Assembly (NCBI GenBank): GCA_033032865.1 | Contig: JAWHQI010000263.1 | Span: forward strand, 2,806,001-2,870,000 | Direction: 5' to 3' | Origin: Dactylorhiza incarnata | Taxonomy: Eukaryota > Streptophyta > Magnoliopsida > Asparagales > Orchidaceae | DNA: 64,000 bases | Made by a program: the position numbers and the translations under genes | In this document: positions 1-9,823 of the stretch, in pieces | How the letters are laid out: the number at the start of each line of letters is the position of its first letter | How positions within the stretch are numbered: position 1 is the stretch's first letter | Notes under the pieces: model-generated | Database searches by the model: none | What the model was told of the DNA's origin: nothing | What the model saw: the letters and a program-made list of their open reading frames with translations, nothing else

Positions 1-299
1 TTATTATTATTATATGTTTATATTTAATATATATATATATATAAATATATACTACTTAAAATAGTATATATTTACATAATTACTTACATAAATATTTACA
101 TACTTATTATATAGTTTTAATATATACTTAAATAATTCATTTTACATATAAATATAAATATATAAAAACAATTCATTTATTCAATATTTAACAAGAAATA
201 TTACAATTTTTTAATAAAACTATACAAAAATTATATAGAAAATAAGTATATTTTTCTATTTATCACTTTTCAACCATGTGAGCTCGCAAACTGCATAAA
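1..299. other. AT-rich stretch, no gene
   Basis: Runs of TA/AAT repeats and no reading frame of interest. No terminal repeats or RNA gene were recognised. Confidence 0.7.
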
Positions 300-470
300 A
301 TCCATAGAGGGGGTACTCAGCCTTAGTTGATGTCCGCGCCATAATGGATTGTTTTTGCTCCTCCAGGTTACCAGATTAGCCTCAAATTAGGTGTGGTACC
401 CGCTCGTAGATCAACGATCCATAGAGCCAGCATAATCAACATCAGAAAAGACAATCAGTGAAAGAGACGA
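300..470 (-). pseudogene. Ty1/copia RNase H fragment
   Basis: Translated on the minus strand, the stretch gives the start of a copia RNase H domain: a DVDYAG motif (around 425-444), then an S-T-S-G-Y segment and an [12 protein letters not shown] segment with stops and frame changes. The same DVDYAGS motif occurs in the better-preserved copia element near 29870. Only about 50 codons are left, so this is an inert remnant. No LTR was found beside it. Confidence 0.6.
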
Positions 471-478
471 TGAGCACC

Positions 479-620
479 CTAAACACCTCGGTCTACTGTG
501 GGTGTGCTACAGGTCTGCAGACCCGTGACCCCAACCCCTCTCCATGGATCTAAATGGCCACAGCCGCAAATTCCAGTGGCGGGTTGTTGAGGCCGGGACT
601 TGAACCCCAGACCTCCTGAG
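479..620 (-). repeat. possible tRNA-derived (SINE-like) fragment
   Basis: The minus strand contains GGGGTTCAAGTCCC, which fits a pol III box B. It lies just where homology to the Tekay LTR stops (about 620). No convincing box A or poly(A)/poly(T) tail is visible, so this could be an unrelated repeat. The assignment is inference only. Confidence 0.25.
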
Positions 621-1283
621 TAAATTGCAATAAATAGGTGCGGTAAGAGAATGTTGCTAAATAAACTGCAAAATTGAAGTACTGAAATAAGATACTGGAA
701 TAAACAGCAGTAAATAAATGCTGAACTGAAATGCTGGAATAAAGTGCTGAAAGGAACTGGACCAGTACTGAACTGGAGTAAAAGTAATATTGAAGGACAG
801 TACAAAATCTGAAATAAAAGAAAATAAGAAAGATAGTAGACCTTCAGTTCCATCTCCATTTATGGGGCAAGTTCATCACCACGTTCCTCATTTCTCGATA
901 CATATATTAAACTGGAGTGTTCGAGTCGGGGCGAATCCCGCTATTTTCAATTTCGAGAGCTTGATTATCCTCGAACACCAACCTCGTGAATATCTTTTAA
1001 GGTAATTAAAAAAATTTAAACTTCCAAGTCGAGGTTGGGAATCACCTTACTTATCGCTCGTATCATTCATTTTCTAATACGCGTGTAAGCTCGAATTAAT
1101 TCCCCTAGAAATACTTTTATTATAGCTACATATTAGAAAGCTCGGTATTTCACCAATGCCCCATATCGCTTTGAGCTTGGGATTTCACTTCAAAAAGAAT
1201 CCCGTTGTTATCATTTGAAAAATAATTCATAAATTATATCACGATCGCGCGCTACGATTCCCTCCCAAAAATGTTTGAACTAT

Positions 1284-1743
1284 CAAAATTTAAATAACGA
1301 CCATTTATTCAAAAAAATCGGAGAGAATTTTTATCCAAATGCCCCCAAATTTTAATAGCACGCCAAAGAGGGCTTCATTTGTTTCTATGAATTTCGCCAA
1401 GATTTTCAAATAATTTTGGGCCTTAAATTTGGCAAAATAAACTTCTTCTAAGCCTTTAAAAATACCAAATGATTTAATAAAAATCTTCAAAAATTCCTTG
1501 TGATATCCCTCAAAATTTAAATAGCGACCATTTATTCAAAAAAATCGGAGAATCATGAATTTTTATCCAAATGCCCCCAAATTTTAATAGCACGCCAAAG
1601 AGGGCTTCATTTGTTTCTATGAATTTCGCCAAGATTTTCAAATAATTTTGGGCCTTAAATTTGGCAAAATAAACTTCTTCTAAGCCTTTAAAAATACCAA
1701 ATGATTTAATAAAAATCTTCAAAAATTCCTTGTGATATCCCTT
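1284..1743. repeat. ~227 bp tandem direct duplication inside the LTR
   Basis: The sequence starting CAAAATTTAAATA at 1284 recurs at 1511 and both copies run to CTTGTGATATCCCT. The second copy has a few extra bases (AATCATGAATT). Copy B's LTR has a single equivalent near 25080-25290. Confidence 0.85.
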
Positions 1744-2739
1744 GCATAGGGGAACAACTTTCATGTTCAACATTTTTCTCCTAGGAACCTAGATTTCTCA
1801 TAAAAAATCCTCAATTTTCTGATTGGAATGTGGTTTGCAGATAGCCATTTCCCGCGGTTGAGATTGAGCCGGACTGCGCGTTTTGTTCTTCTGTCCTCAC
1901 AGAGGATCTGGAGCCGATCCGTTGTGGGGGCGTTGATGCAAAGGCGGGAGCGGGGTTGAATAAAACCCCATCCGTCTGAACTTCTGGATGAAGATCGGAC
2001 GGCGGCGGCTGCTCCAGGCGGTGTAAGAGGTGGCAGCCTCTGCCACCGCCGGTCAACAGCCGTTAGACGTCGGTGCCGCCCCCGGTGGACTCGTCAGGAG
2101 CCGGCGAAATGTATGGCCATGGTTTGGCGGCCCGGCGCCGCCGGATTTCCTAATCCCGAGAGTTGGGTGGCGCGGTCGGCGCTTTTCCCGTCGGTGTCGC
2201 GCCACCCCGCATCTTCGGTGGCTTACCCGCACGCCACTACCCCGGCCAGCTTGTCGGGGGTTGGACTCCCCCCCCCCCCCCCCCCCCCCCCCGCACGGTG
2301 GTGGACCGGCGCCGCCGGCCGCCACCGGAAAATCGAAATAGAGCCCTGAAAAAAAAATTTTAATCACGGGTGCCACCGGAGACGCGCTCTCCGGCGGCAC
2401 CACCGCCTTCCACCGTCGGGGAGGTGAGCCTCAAGTGGAGTACCACCCTCCCAGCGCCACCACCGGAGCTGGGCAGGGCTTATCACGTGCGGACACTACC
2501 CGAGCCTGAAGCTTAGCTCAGGTGGCACTGGCGGCGCTCCAGCGGCCGGAGGGTGCATGTTGCACGTCGGGAAGATGAGGAAGGGGAAGGGGAAAAATTT
2601 CCACCTGTCGCGGGAGGGCTCAGGAGGTGATGGGCTGGTTCGCCATGAGAGGTGGCGGAGGATTTTCCGGCGAGGTGGGGTCTGGGCAGGGGGGTGGTCG
2701 GTTGGTCTGTGTGAGGAGTTCCGAGGGGAGGCCAAGCTC

Positions 2740-2746
2740 TTAAATA
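2740..2746 (-). promoter_or_regulatory. TATA-like box in LTR (copy 1)
   Basis: The minus strand reads CTCTATTTAAGAGCTTGG, a plausible LTR core promoter. The same box is in the intact LTR of copy B at 24214-24220. Confidence 0.45.
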
Positions 2747-4494
2747 GAGCTTGGGGGAGGTTTCCCCTCCTCTTCCTCGACATGGAACTAAAGGAAATGA
2801 GGAGGAGATAATTCCTCTCATCAGGGTGAATCAGTACAGGCTAGGTGGCAGCATCAAGAGGAGGGAAAGGACTGGTTTGGGCTCTGGGCCTTACCATTTG
2901 GGAAGAGAGAGTGGAGGGGAGGGGCTTGGCTTCTTGGGCTTGTGTGAAGGCCTATCCCTGCTGATTTTAAACCTGTGGGGCATGTGAGGTGGGGCCCAAG
3001 TGGTTTGGTGTGATGGTTTGTGTGAGTCTCCTCCTTAAAATTTCCAAGTGGTTTGGTGTGTTGGTTTGTGTGGTCATAGCGGGTCTAAGTTGTCGGGTGA
3101 CGGGTCAATGTTGGGGTATTAAAGTAATATGTGTGTGCGCACGCTTTTCTATGCATAATAATGTTTGGTATGACCACAACATGACGTGGGAATTGATCGC
3201 AACAGACTTCGTTGGTCTTGTTTTAACTATACGACTCAGATGAAATTGACCGTGGTCGATTCCGAGTTTGTTTGCTTAATATTTTAAAATTACGCGGCGT
3301 GGCGTGCTACGTAAGACGGTCATATTCTACATATGACCTCGGATTGAAACGAAACGAGTACGGTTGCACTCGTATTGACTGCACGAGTTTATAGGAACTA
3401 ACAGAACTCAAATCGGAGTTCGTATGCTCAATATGCAAAACTTCTTCAAAGCCTTTAAAAATACCAAATGATTTAATAAAAATCTTCAAAAATTCCTTAT
3501 GATATCCCTTGCATAGGGGAACAACTTTCATGTTCAACATTTTTCTCCTAGGAACCTACATTTCTCATAAAAAATCATCAATTTTTTGATTGGAATGTGG
3601 TTTGCAGATAGCCATTTCCCGCGGTTGAGATTGAGCCGGACTGCGCGTTTTGTTCTTCTGTCCTCACAGAGGATCTGGAGCCGATCCGTTGTGGGGGCGT
3701 TGATGCAAAGGCGGGAGCGGGGTTGAATAAAACTCCATCCGTCTGAACTTCTGGATGAAGATCGGACGGCGGCGGCTGCTCCAGGCGGTGTAAGAGGTGG
3801 CAGCCTCTGCCACCGCCGGTCAACAGACGTTAGTCGTCGGTGCCGCCCCCGGTGAACTCGTCGGGAGCCGGCGTAATGTATGGCCATGGTCTGGCGGCCC
3901 GGCGCCGCCGGATTTCTTAATCCCGAGAGTTGGGTGGCGCGGTCGGCGCTTTTCCCGTCGGTGTCGCGCCACCCCGCATCTTCGGTGGCTTACCGGCACG
4001 CCACTGCTCCGGCCAGCTTGTCGGGGGTTGGACTCCCCCCACCCCCCGCACGGCGGTGGACCGGCGCCGCCGGTCGCCACCGGAAAATCGAAAAAAAAAA
4101 CCCTGAAAAAAATTTTTAATCACGGGTGCCACCGGAGACGCGCTCTCCGGCGGCACCTCGCCTTCCACCGCCGGGGAGGTGAGCCTCAAGTGGAGTACCA
4201 CCCTCCCAGCGCCACCACCGGTGCTGGGCGGGGCTTATCACGTGCGGACACTACCCGAGCCTGGAGCTTAGCTCGGGTGGCACTGGCGGCGCTCCGGCGG
4301 CCGGAGGGCGCATGTTGCACGTCGGGAAGATGAGGAAGGGGAAGGGGAAAAATTTCCACCTGTCGCGGGAGGGCTCAGGAGGTGATGGGCTGGTTCGCCA
4401 TGAGAGGTGGCGGAGGATTTTCCGGCGAGGTGGGGTCTGGGCAGGGGGGTGGTCGGTTGGTCTGTGTGAGGAGTTCCGAGGGGAGGCCAAACTC

Positions 4495-4501
4495 TTAAAT
4501 A
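4495..4501 (-). promoter_or_regulatory. TATA-like box in LTR (copy 2)
   Basis: Second copy of the same box created by the 1.77 kb duplication, so this LTR has two candidate start regions about 1755 bp apart. Confidence 0.45.
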
Positions 4502-5089
4502 GAGCTTGGGGGAGGTTTCTCCTCCTCTTCCTCGACATGGAACTAAAGGAAATGAGGAGGAGATAATTCCTCTCATCAGGGTGAATCAGTACAGGCTAGG
4601 TGGCAACATCAAGAGGAGGGAAAGGACTGGTTTGGGCTCTGGGCCTTACCATTTGGGAAGAGAGAGTGGAGGGGAGGGACTTGGCTTCTTGGGCTTGTGT
4701 GAAGGCCCATCCCAGCTGATTTTAAACCTGTGGGGCATGTGAGGTGGGGCCCAAGTGGTTTGGTGTGTTGGTTTGTGTGAGTCTCCTCCTTAAAATTTCC
4801 AAAATTGTAATTTTTAGGGAGTTTGACCAAATTCAACCCTAGGGTGAGTCCCCCCCCCCCCCCCCCCCGTGTGGGTCAAGGTCATAGCGGGTCCAAGTTG
4901 TCGGGTGACGGGTCAATGTTGGGGTATTAAAGTAATATGTGTGTGCGCACGCTTTTCTATGCATAATAATGCTTGGTATGACCACAACATGACGTCGGAA
5001 TTGATCGCAACAGACTTCGTTGGTCTTGTTTTAACTATACGAGTCAGATGAAATTGACCGTGGTCGATTCCGAGTTTGTTTGCTTAATA

Positions 5090-5400
5090 TTTAAAAATTA
5101 CGTGGCGTGGCGTGCTACGTAAGACAGTCATATTCTACATATGACCTCGGATTGAAACGAAACGAGTACGGTTGCACTCGTATTTACTGCACGAGTTTAT
5201 AGGAACTAACAGAACTCAAATCGGAGTTCGTATGCTCAATATGCAAAACTACGTAGTCGTGGCGTTCGACGTAAAACGGTCATATTCTCCATATGACCTC
5301 GAATTGAAACGAAAGGAGTCTCGTTGCACTCGTATTGACTATACGAGTATATAGAAACTGACAGAACTCAAATCGTAGTTCGTATGCTCAATATCCAAAA
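5090..5400. repeat. ~150 bp tandem repeats at the start of the LTR
   Basis: Two imperfect units share the order ATGACCTCG(G/A)ATTGAAACGAAA, then a GTTGCACTCGTATT block, then ATGCTCAATAT. The equivalent pair in copy B is at 23308-23640. They lie in U3, upstream of the TATA-like box, so they may be promoter modules. Confidence 0.7.
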
Positions 5401-5501
5401 GTCGGGTCACCTCCTACCTTCTAAGGTAGTGGTGGGGGATTGAGACACTTTTATTGGGTCCACTAGGGTTCTAGTGACCAAATAAAAGTCGGGATGTTAC
5501 A

Positions 5502-6270
5502 ATCCAATAAAAATAAAAGGAGTTTCGTTCTCGAAAATTGCTTAAAGTAGGGGGAGTTTTGCAGATGTGACATACCTGAGGAAAGAGTTCTGGGTATTTT
5601 TCTCGGACGAGAGTTTCCGGTTCCCATGTGTACTCGTTACGTCCGCAATTTGACCATAGAATCTTGACCAACGTTATGGTATTGTTCCGCAGGTCTTTGA
5701 CTTTGGAGTCTATTATCCTTACTGGCTCTAGCTGAATAGATTTGTCGGACTGTATGGGTGTTGACGGTGTGGGAAGATGTTGATCCGGTTGTCGAAGAAC
5801 ACGTCTCAGGGAAGATACGTGAAAGACGTCGTGAAGATTTCCCAATTCTGGGGGCAGAGCTAATCAGTATGCGACGGGGCCAATTCGTTCTTGATCTGGT
5901 ATGGGCCTAAAAAGCGAAGGTCCAGTTTTTTCTGCTTCTTTATCCGGGAGATTCCGTGCATGGGTTTGATCTTCAGGAACACCATATCTCACACGCTAAA
6001 TTCCACTGGTCGATGACGCGCATCATATTACTTTGCCCGACGGCTCTGCGCTTCCAACATTCGATCTTGAATTAACCTTATTGTCGTTGCGGTGTCATCT
6101 ATGTATGTAACCCCCAAATCTTCCAGGTCCTCATCTTGAGCCCATGATAGAGGTGTCTGACAGCGTCTTCCGTATAGGGCTTCGTACGGAGCCATCTTAA
6201 TACTAGCCTGAAAGTTGTTGTATGGAATTCAGTGCTAAAGGCTACTTTGGTACTCAGATAAGCATGCACC
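5502..6270 (-). pseudogene. Tekay A integrase C-terminus with chromodomain-like tail
   Basis: On the minus strand the region first encodes an integrase GPY-type module (LKIKPMHGISRIKK and following), with stops and frame changes. It continues through HDVFHVSSLRR and QPDQHLPTPSTPIQ, and then EPVRIIDSKVKDLRN and the KILWSNCGRNEYTWEPE segment typical of the chromodomain-like end of Tekay integrases. In that family the tail is thought to direct insertion into heterochromatin. The coding end overlaps the LTR start slightly. It is a pseudogene fragment of copy A; the copy B counterpart is 22698-23150. Confidence 0.8.
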
Positions 6271-6275
6271 CTCCT

Positions 6276-7118
6276 TCATTCCTTTGAAGTGAAGCGCATG
6301 TCGCGGCTAGATACGATGGACTTGGGTACTCCATGAAATCGGACTACCTGTTCTATAAAAAGTCTAGCCAGAACATCGACACCATTGCTTTGTCGGTTTG
6401 GAATAAATCGAGCTACCTTCGTGAGGCGATCCACCACTACCCATATGGAGTCGATTCCTGTACGAGATTGTGGTAGGCCGTGGACAAAATCCACAGAGAT
6501 GTCTTCAAACTTCCACTCTGGTATTGGCAGAGGTTGCAATAAACCTCCTGGGTTGCGACACTCGGCTTTGACCATCTGGCAGATCTGGCAATGAGCCACA
6601 TAATCGGTGACGTCTTTCTTCATACCCGGCCAATACAGTGTTCTTCGTAAATTAGTATACATTTTACTACAGCTGGGTCAATAGAGTACCTTGACTGGTG
6701 TGTTTCGCGAAGTATCTCATCTCGGATTCCCCCGGTGGAGGGGATGAATAAGCGGTGCTTGTATTGCAAAATGTCATCATGTAAGTTATAATCATTTTGC
6801 GCACCATCTTGCAGAGTTCGGATGATTGGGGCTGCTTCCGGATCGATCTTTTGGGTCTCGCGTATCCTATCCCGAATATCACACTGGATCTCCATCCAAT
6901 ATAATTGGGTTTGGTATTCCACCAGATCCCTGCGAGCGATAAGAGTGATGCTTAAGTTTGCTAAGGATTGGATCAACTCCTTTGGTATCATCTATATCCA
7001 GCTCCCGACTACTGAGGGTTGACGACTTAAGGCATCCGCAACTTTGTTGGCTTTGCCGAGGTGGTATTGGAGGGAGAAGTCGTAGGCCTCCTCGACCTCG
7101 ACCTCTCAGCTGCTCCAT
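6276..7118 (-). pseudogene. Tekay A RNase H tail and integrase core
   Basis: Read on the minus strand: the RNase H end (HLGKANKVADALS-like, about 7020-7090), a linker, the zinc-binding integrase N-terminus (an H-x-H region followed by YVAHCQICQMVKAE), then the catalytic core with DFVHGLPQSRTG and DSIWVVVDRLTKVARFIP. FHGVPKSIVSSRD follows, where the DRDGRF motif of copy B reads SRDMRF, so the second catalytic Asp is changed or displaced. The frame shifts near 6650 and the core stops before the catalytic Glu segment. The integrase could not be functional. Confidence 0.8.
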
Positions 7119-7142
7119 GTACTGCTCCTAAGCGTGGCCTCC

Positions 7143-7990
7143 CTATGGCCCGGGGGCCGAAGGCTCTAATATGATCGGGTTGCTGGCAAAGAAAATAATT
7201 CCTTGCATAGGGGACGTCTCGTTGTACTGCTGGTGCGGGCTGGGGTGTTGGAGTTGGTCGGGGTGCTGGGGGTGGAGGTGCATGTCTGTAGGGCTGGTGG
7301 CGATGACGCTGCCTCCTATCTGTGTCCTTTCATCGAGGAGCAATCCCTCTCTCTCGTCCTTGGCCCCGAGGGGCCTCTACCTGTCCTCTACGCTGCTGGG
7401 CCACCATCCTATAGTTCATCTCTAGTGCAGCGGCATGTGTAGCAATCGTGTGGAAGGTCGACTGGGAGGTCGTGATCAGGGCCCGTCGCAGGTCATCGCG
7501 TAGCCCTCGGTAAAACCCGACGGCTCTATCTCTTTCTGTAGTCGCAAGTGTCCCCGGAAAGCGGGCTAGGTGGATGAACTCGCAATGGTACTCTGGTGCG
7601 ATCATATCTCTCTGTCGTATGTGAAGGAATCGCTCCTGAAGTGCGACTCGATCGGCGTCGAAGATGAAGTGCTCTAGGAAAGCATCAGAAAACTCTCCCT
7701 AGAGAATAACACTAAGTGGTCGTCCTCTGAACGTGGAGCAGCTAGCCGCCCTTCACGAGTCATCCAGCAGTAACTCATCAACCCTCTATATCCACTCTTC
7801 CGCCTGCATAGCGGACTCAGTGCCTCGGAAGATAGGAGGCCTTAACCCCCAGAAAGTCGTCAGAATGTTCGTGGGCAGGGTAAGCTGCTGAGGTGGCTAT
7901 GTCATAGCAGTCTGGAAGATGGTAAGCAGTGATGTCAGAGTTCACCCCACGTCAGTCTCGGTAAACGGAACTGTGGCTGGAGCAACTGGG
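7143..7990 (-). pseudogene. Tekay A gag fragment
   Basis: The minus strand encodes the conserved gag stretch EYHCEFIHLARFPGTLAT, then DRAVGFYRGLRDDLRRAL and ATHAAALEMNYRMVAQQRR, nearly identical in pattern to copy B gag (19040-19282). Further upstream (7650-7990) gag matches continue with stops. At the 3' side the Gly/Arg-rich part runs without a gap into RNase H codons, marking the internal deletion that removed the zinc knuckle, protease and RT. Confidence 0.8.
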
Positions 7991-8290
7991 TCTGGTGGTG
8001 GAGTAGCAGGGTGGTATTGTTCTCTAGAGGATGATCTCCCGTTACTGGACTCCGGTATCTGGAGAAGTAACAGGAAAATGATCAGCAATTTGCAAAAGTA
8101 AGGGAATTTGCAAAAGACAAACTGAAGCGGAAACGAACTGTGTGCGGGTGTGTTACCGTGCAGTCTAGAATCCTTAAATTTCTATCATTAAGGTCCACCA
8201 GGCTTTCGTTGCGTGGTTCGTCCCGAACCAAGAAACGAAACATGGGAAAGAAGGATCCAGAGACTGTTCCACGTGAACGGATCGTGAATG

Positions 8291-8301
8291 CTCTGATACC
8301 A
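8291..8301 (-). promoter_or_regulatory. primer-binding site (tRNA-iMet) of Tekay A
   Basis: The minus strand reads TGGTATCAGAGC just after the LTR end CTTACA (plus 8304). It matches the 3' end of plant initiator tRNA-Met, the usual primer of this clade. Confidence 0.85.
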
Positions 8302-8303
8302 TT

Positions 8304-8640
8304 TGTAAGACCCCCCCCCCCCCCCCCCCTCCAGCACTAAATCCGGGTCGGAGGAGGAGGGTCTTACTGGCCAAGAAGGCCACCCAGCGCTTTTGAAGCG
8401 GCAACGGCCTACTCACTTCAGCTCTGGATGATCGCCTTGTCAGGCAAGGGAACACAACACATCAGATCACAGTGTGGAAGTAATTTGAGATGTGAGTCCT
8501 TGGGTATAGAATTGTGTAAGGAATGTATGGTTGTAATAGTTACATTTAGCCCACCGGGCCACTTGTATAAACAGTTGGCTACGGTCTTTTGCTTATCTAT
8601 ATTAATATATAAAGATATCACTATATGACATAACATGGTC
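8304..8640 (-). repeat. truncated 5' LTR of Tekay A
   Basis: Only about 170 bp (8304-8474) aligns with the LTR ends of copy B (18085-18251 and 26810-26972), including the block that reads TAAGACCCTCCTCCTCCGAC in copy B. A C-homopolymer (8311-8329) sits beside the terminus. Beyond 8474 the sequence no longer matches the other LTRs, so the rest of the LTR is lost or rearranged; its outer limit is approximate. Confidence 0.7.
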
Positions 8641-9052
8641 GACAAACGAATACGAGCCGTCGGATCAAAATCCAAATGACCCTATCCATTTGCAGGTGGT
8701 CTGCGAATAGCCTTTCAGTTTTGCGTTGGTTGGCTATTCGCAAACCACCGTAGTCTGTTAATAGCCAAACAATTTTGCGCCAGTTGGCTATTCGCAGACC
8801 ACCTGCATAGAATTTTTTTTCGAAAAATTATAATAAAATACCGTATAAATAATTCAAAAAAAATGCATTAAAAAATGCTAAAAACTAAAATAATTTAAAA
8901 AATAAATTAAACCAAAAAAATAAAATAAGTCCGCCGATCGGGGGAGGGCGAAGCACGCCGCCGCGGGGCGAGTACTGTCGTGCGGGGCACGGAGGGGCCC
9001 CGTGCACTGTCACTCATGTGTGTGTGTGTATAAATATATACATATATATGTA
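8641..9052. other. unassigned flank with hairpin and GC-rich end
   Basis: No gene. It contains the inverted repeat at 8691-8807, an A-rich stretch (8815-8925), a GC-rich block (8930-9010) and a (TG)n/(TA)n microsatellite that ends at the Helitron insertion point. Confidence 0.6.
8691..8807. repeat. 22 bp perfect inverted repeat with alternating copies between its arms
   Basis: TGCAGGTGGTCTGCGAATAGCC (8691-8712) is the exact reverse complement of 8786-8807. Between the arms are two further imperfect copies in alternating orientation (8731-8749 and 8751-8766), so the 117 bp can fold in more than one way. The core TGGTCTGCGAATAGCC recurs at the end of the element at 35436-36274. Confidence 0.85.
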
Positions 9053-9082
9053 CTAGCATCTTCGAACGGGCTACGCCCGTTC
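9053..9082 (-). other. Helitron 3' terminus: hairpin plus CTAG
   Basis: A hairpin with 8 bp arms (9064-9071 and 9075-9082) is followed on the minus strand by seven bases and CTAG. The hairpin is the usual Helitron termination signal. Similar GGGC-TTCG-GCCC hairpins follow at 9115-9136 and at two places in 9140-9180. Confidence 0.85.
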
Positions 9083-9189
9083 TCGATGCGTCGCTGCGGG
9101 CTTCACACGTAACCAAGCGGGCTTCGCCCGCTTGGCATTCAAGCGGGTTGCGCCCGCATTCAGGCGGGCTGCGCCCGCACCTGTCGCGG

Positions 9190-9365
9190 GCGGTGTCATT
9201 GGTCGGGGAGGGTGATATTGGTCGTGGGTGCGACATTGGTCGTGGGTGCGACATTGGTCGTGGGTGCGACATTCGTCGTGGGGGCGACATTCATCGTGGG
9301 GGCGACATTCGTCGTGGGGGCGTCATTCATCGTGCGGGCAACATTCGTCGTGGGGGCGATCACAT
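9190..9365. repeat. ~18 bp GC-rich minisatellite in the Helitron 3' region
   Basis: About nine to ten tandem units of the type GGTCGTGGGTGCGACATT with small variations (CGTCGTGGGGGCGACATT and similar). Open frames through it encode only repetitive Arg/Gly/Val and are not considered genes. Confidence 0.85.
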
Positions 9366-9823
9366 TCTTTATGCATACAAAAAATCCAAGCTTAAATTAG
9401 ATCGTAGCAGTTAAAAGCAATCTGAATCGTATACAGAAAATTAACCAAATAAACCAAGTCTTCATTCCAACACAATAAACATTTCATTATCAACACATAT
9501 CTTCATTTCATTCCATTATAATCATGAAATTTATAGAGCACCAATTGGAATTTATAAAGCACAATTGGACGAAAACATCTCACTATTTCATATACAGTTA
9601 TATCTCATCATTCCAACACAACAAACATTTCATTATCAACCCCTGTTTGGACCGGACATTCTATGCACAATCCAGAGGAAATTAACTAAGAAAATTAGAC
9701 ACTAATTGGAATGATTACTTTCATACAGTGATACCAAATAAAACTTCCTGCACAATCGGCGGGAGCGGCGCCATTCACAACCAACACCGGTCATTGTCTT
9801 CTATTCTGCCAAAAAAAATTCAA
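9366..9823. other. non-coding Helitron 3' segment
   Basis: AT-rich, with an ACACAA(C/T)AAACATTTCATTATCAAC block that appears twice (around 9469 and 9617). No gene is visible. Confidence 0.6.

Larger units (their letters stand above)
1674..5249. repeat. ~1.77 kb tandem direct duplication inside the LTR
   Basis: Unit 1 is 1674-3440 and unit 2 is 3441-5249. Both start CTTCTTC(T/A)AAGCC and end at ATGCTCAATATGCAAAAC. Unit 2 is about 40 bp longer, partly because of an AT-rich and poly-C segment near 4800-4870. The two units are very similar, so the duplication is younger than the LTR. Confidence 0.85.
621..5501 (-). repeat. 3' LTR of Tekay copy A, enlarged by internal duplications
   Basis: It begins (minus strand) with TGTAACATCCC at 5501 and matches the copy B 3' LTR segment by segment until about 621, where homology is lost. 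The normal LTR in copy B is about 3.77 kb. Here the LTR is about 4.9 kb although its U5 end is missing, because a ~1.77 kb block occurs twice (1674-3440 and 3441-5249) and a ~227 bp block occurs twice (1284-1510 and 1511-1743). The GC-rich centre contains long homopolymer C runs (around 2270-2291 and 4851-4868). No host gene is present; open frames here are incidental. Confidence 0.85.
621..8640 (-). mobile_element. Tekay/Del-like Ty3-gypsy retrotransposon, copy A (defective)
   Basis: On the minus strand the order is truncated 5' LTR (8304 to about 8640), tRNA-iMet primer-binding site, gag, RNase H tail, integrase, chromodomain-like tail, then a long 3' LTR (5501 down to about 621). LTR ends are TGTAAC at 5501 and CTTACA at 8304. 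Protease and reverse transcriptase are absent: gag is fused directly to the RNase H tail near 7118-7143. The chromodomain-type integrase C-terminus, iMet PBS and multi-kilobase LTRs fit the Tekay/Del chromovirus clade. It cannot be autonomous. Copy B (18056-26972) is a close relative in the opposite orientation. Confidence 0.85.

Noticed and set aside
479..620. A tRNA gene
   Set aside because: Box B-like word only; no box A, no cloverleaf and no terminator.
2030..4333. Several Pro/Arg/Gly-rich frames in the LTR
   Set aside because: High GC and homopolymer C, present twice because of the duplication, frames overlap on both strands, no family resemblance.
8475..8640. Possible second Helitron 5' end (ATC-TTTATATATTAATATAG on the minus strand at ~8615)
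   Set aside because: No matching CTRR end with hairpin found downstream on that strand before the Tekay LTR; may be chance AT-rich sequence.
9148..9414. Arg/Gly/Asp repeat frame resembling a structured repeat protein or CRISPR-like spacing
   Set aside because: Simple 18 bp minisatellite without unique spacers, in a eukaryotic Helitron.
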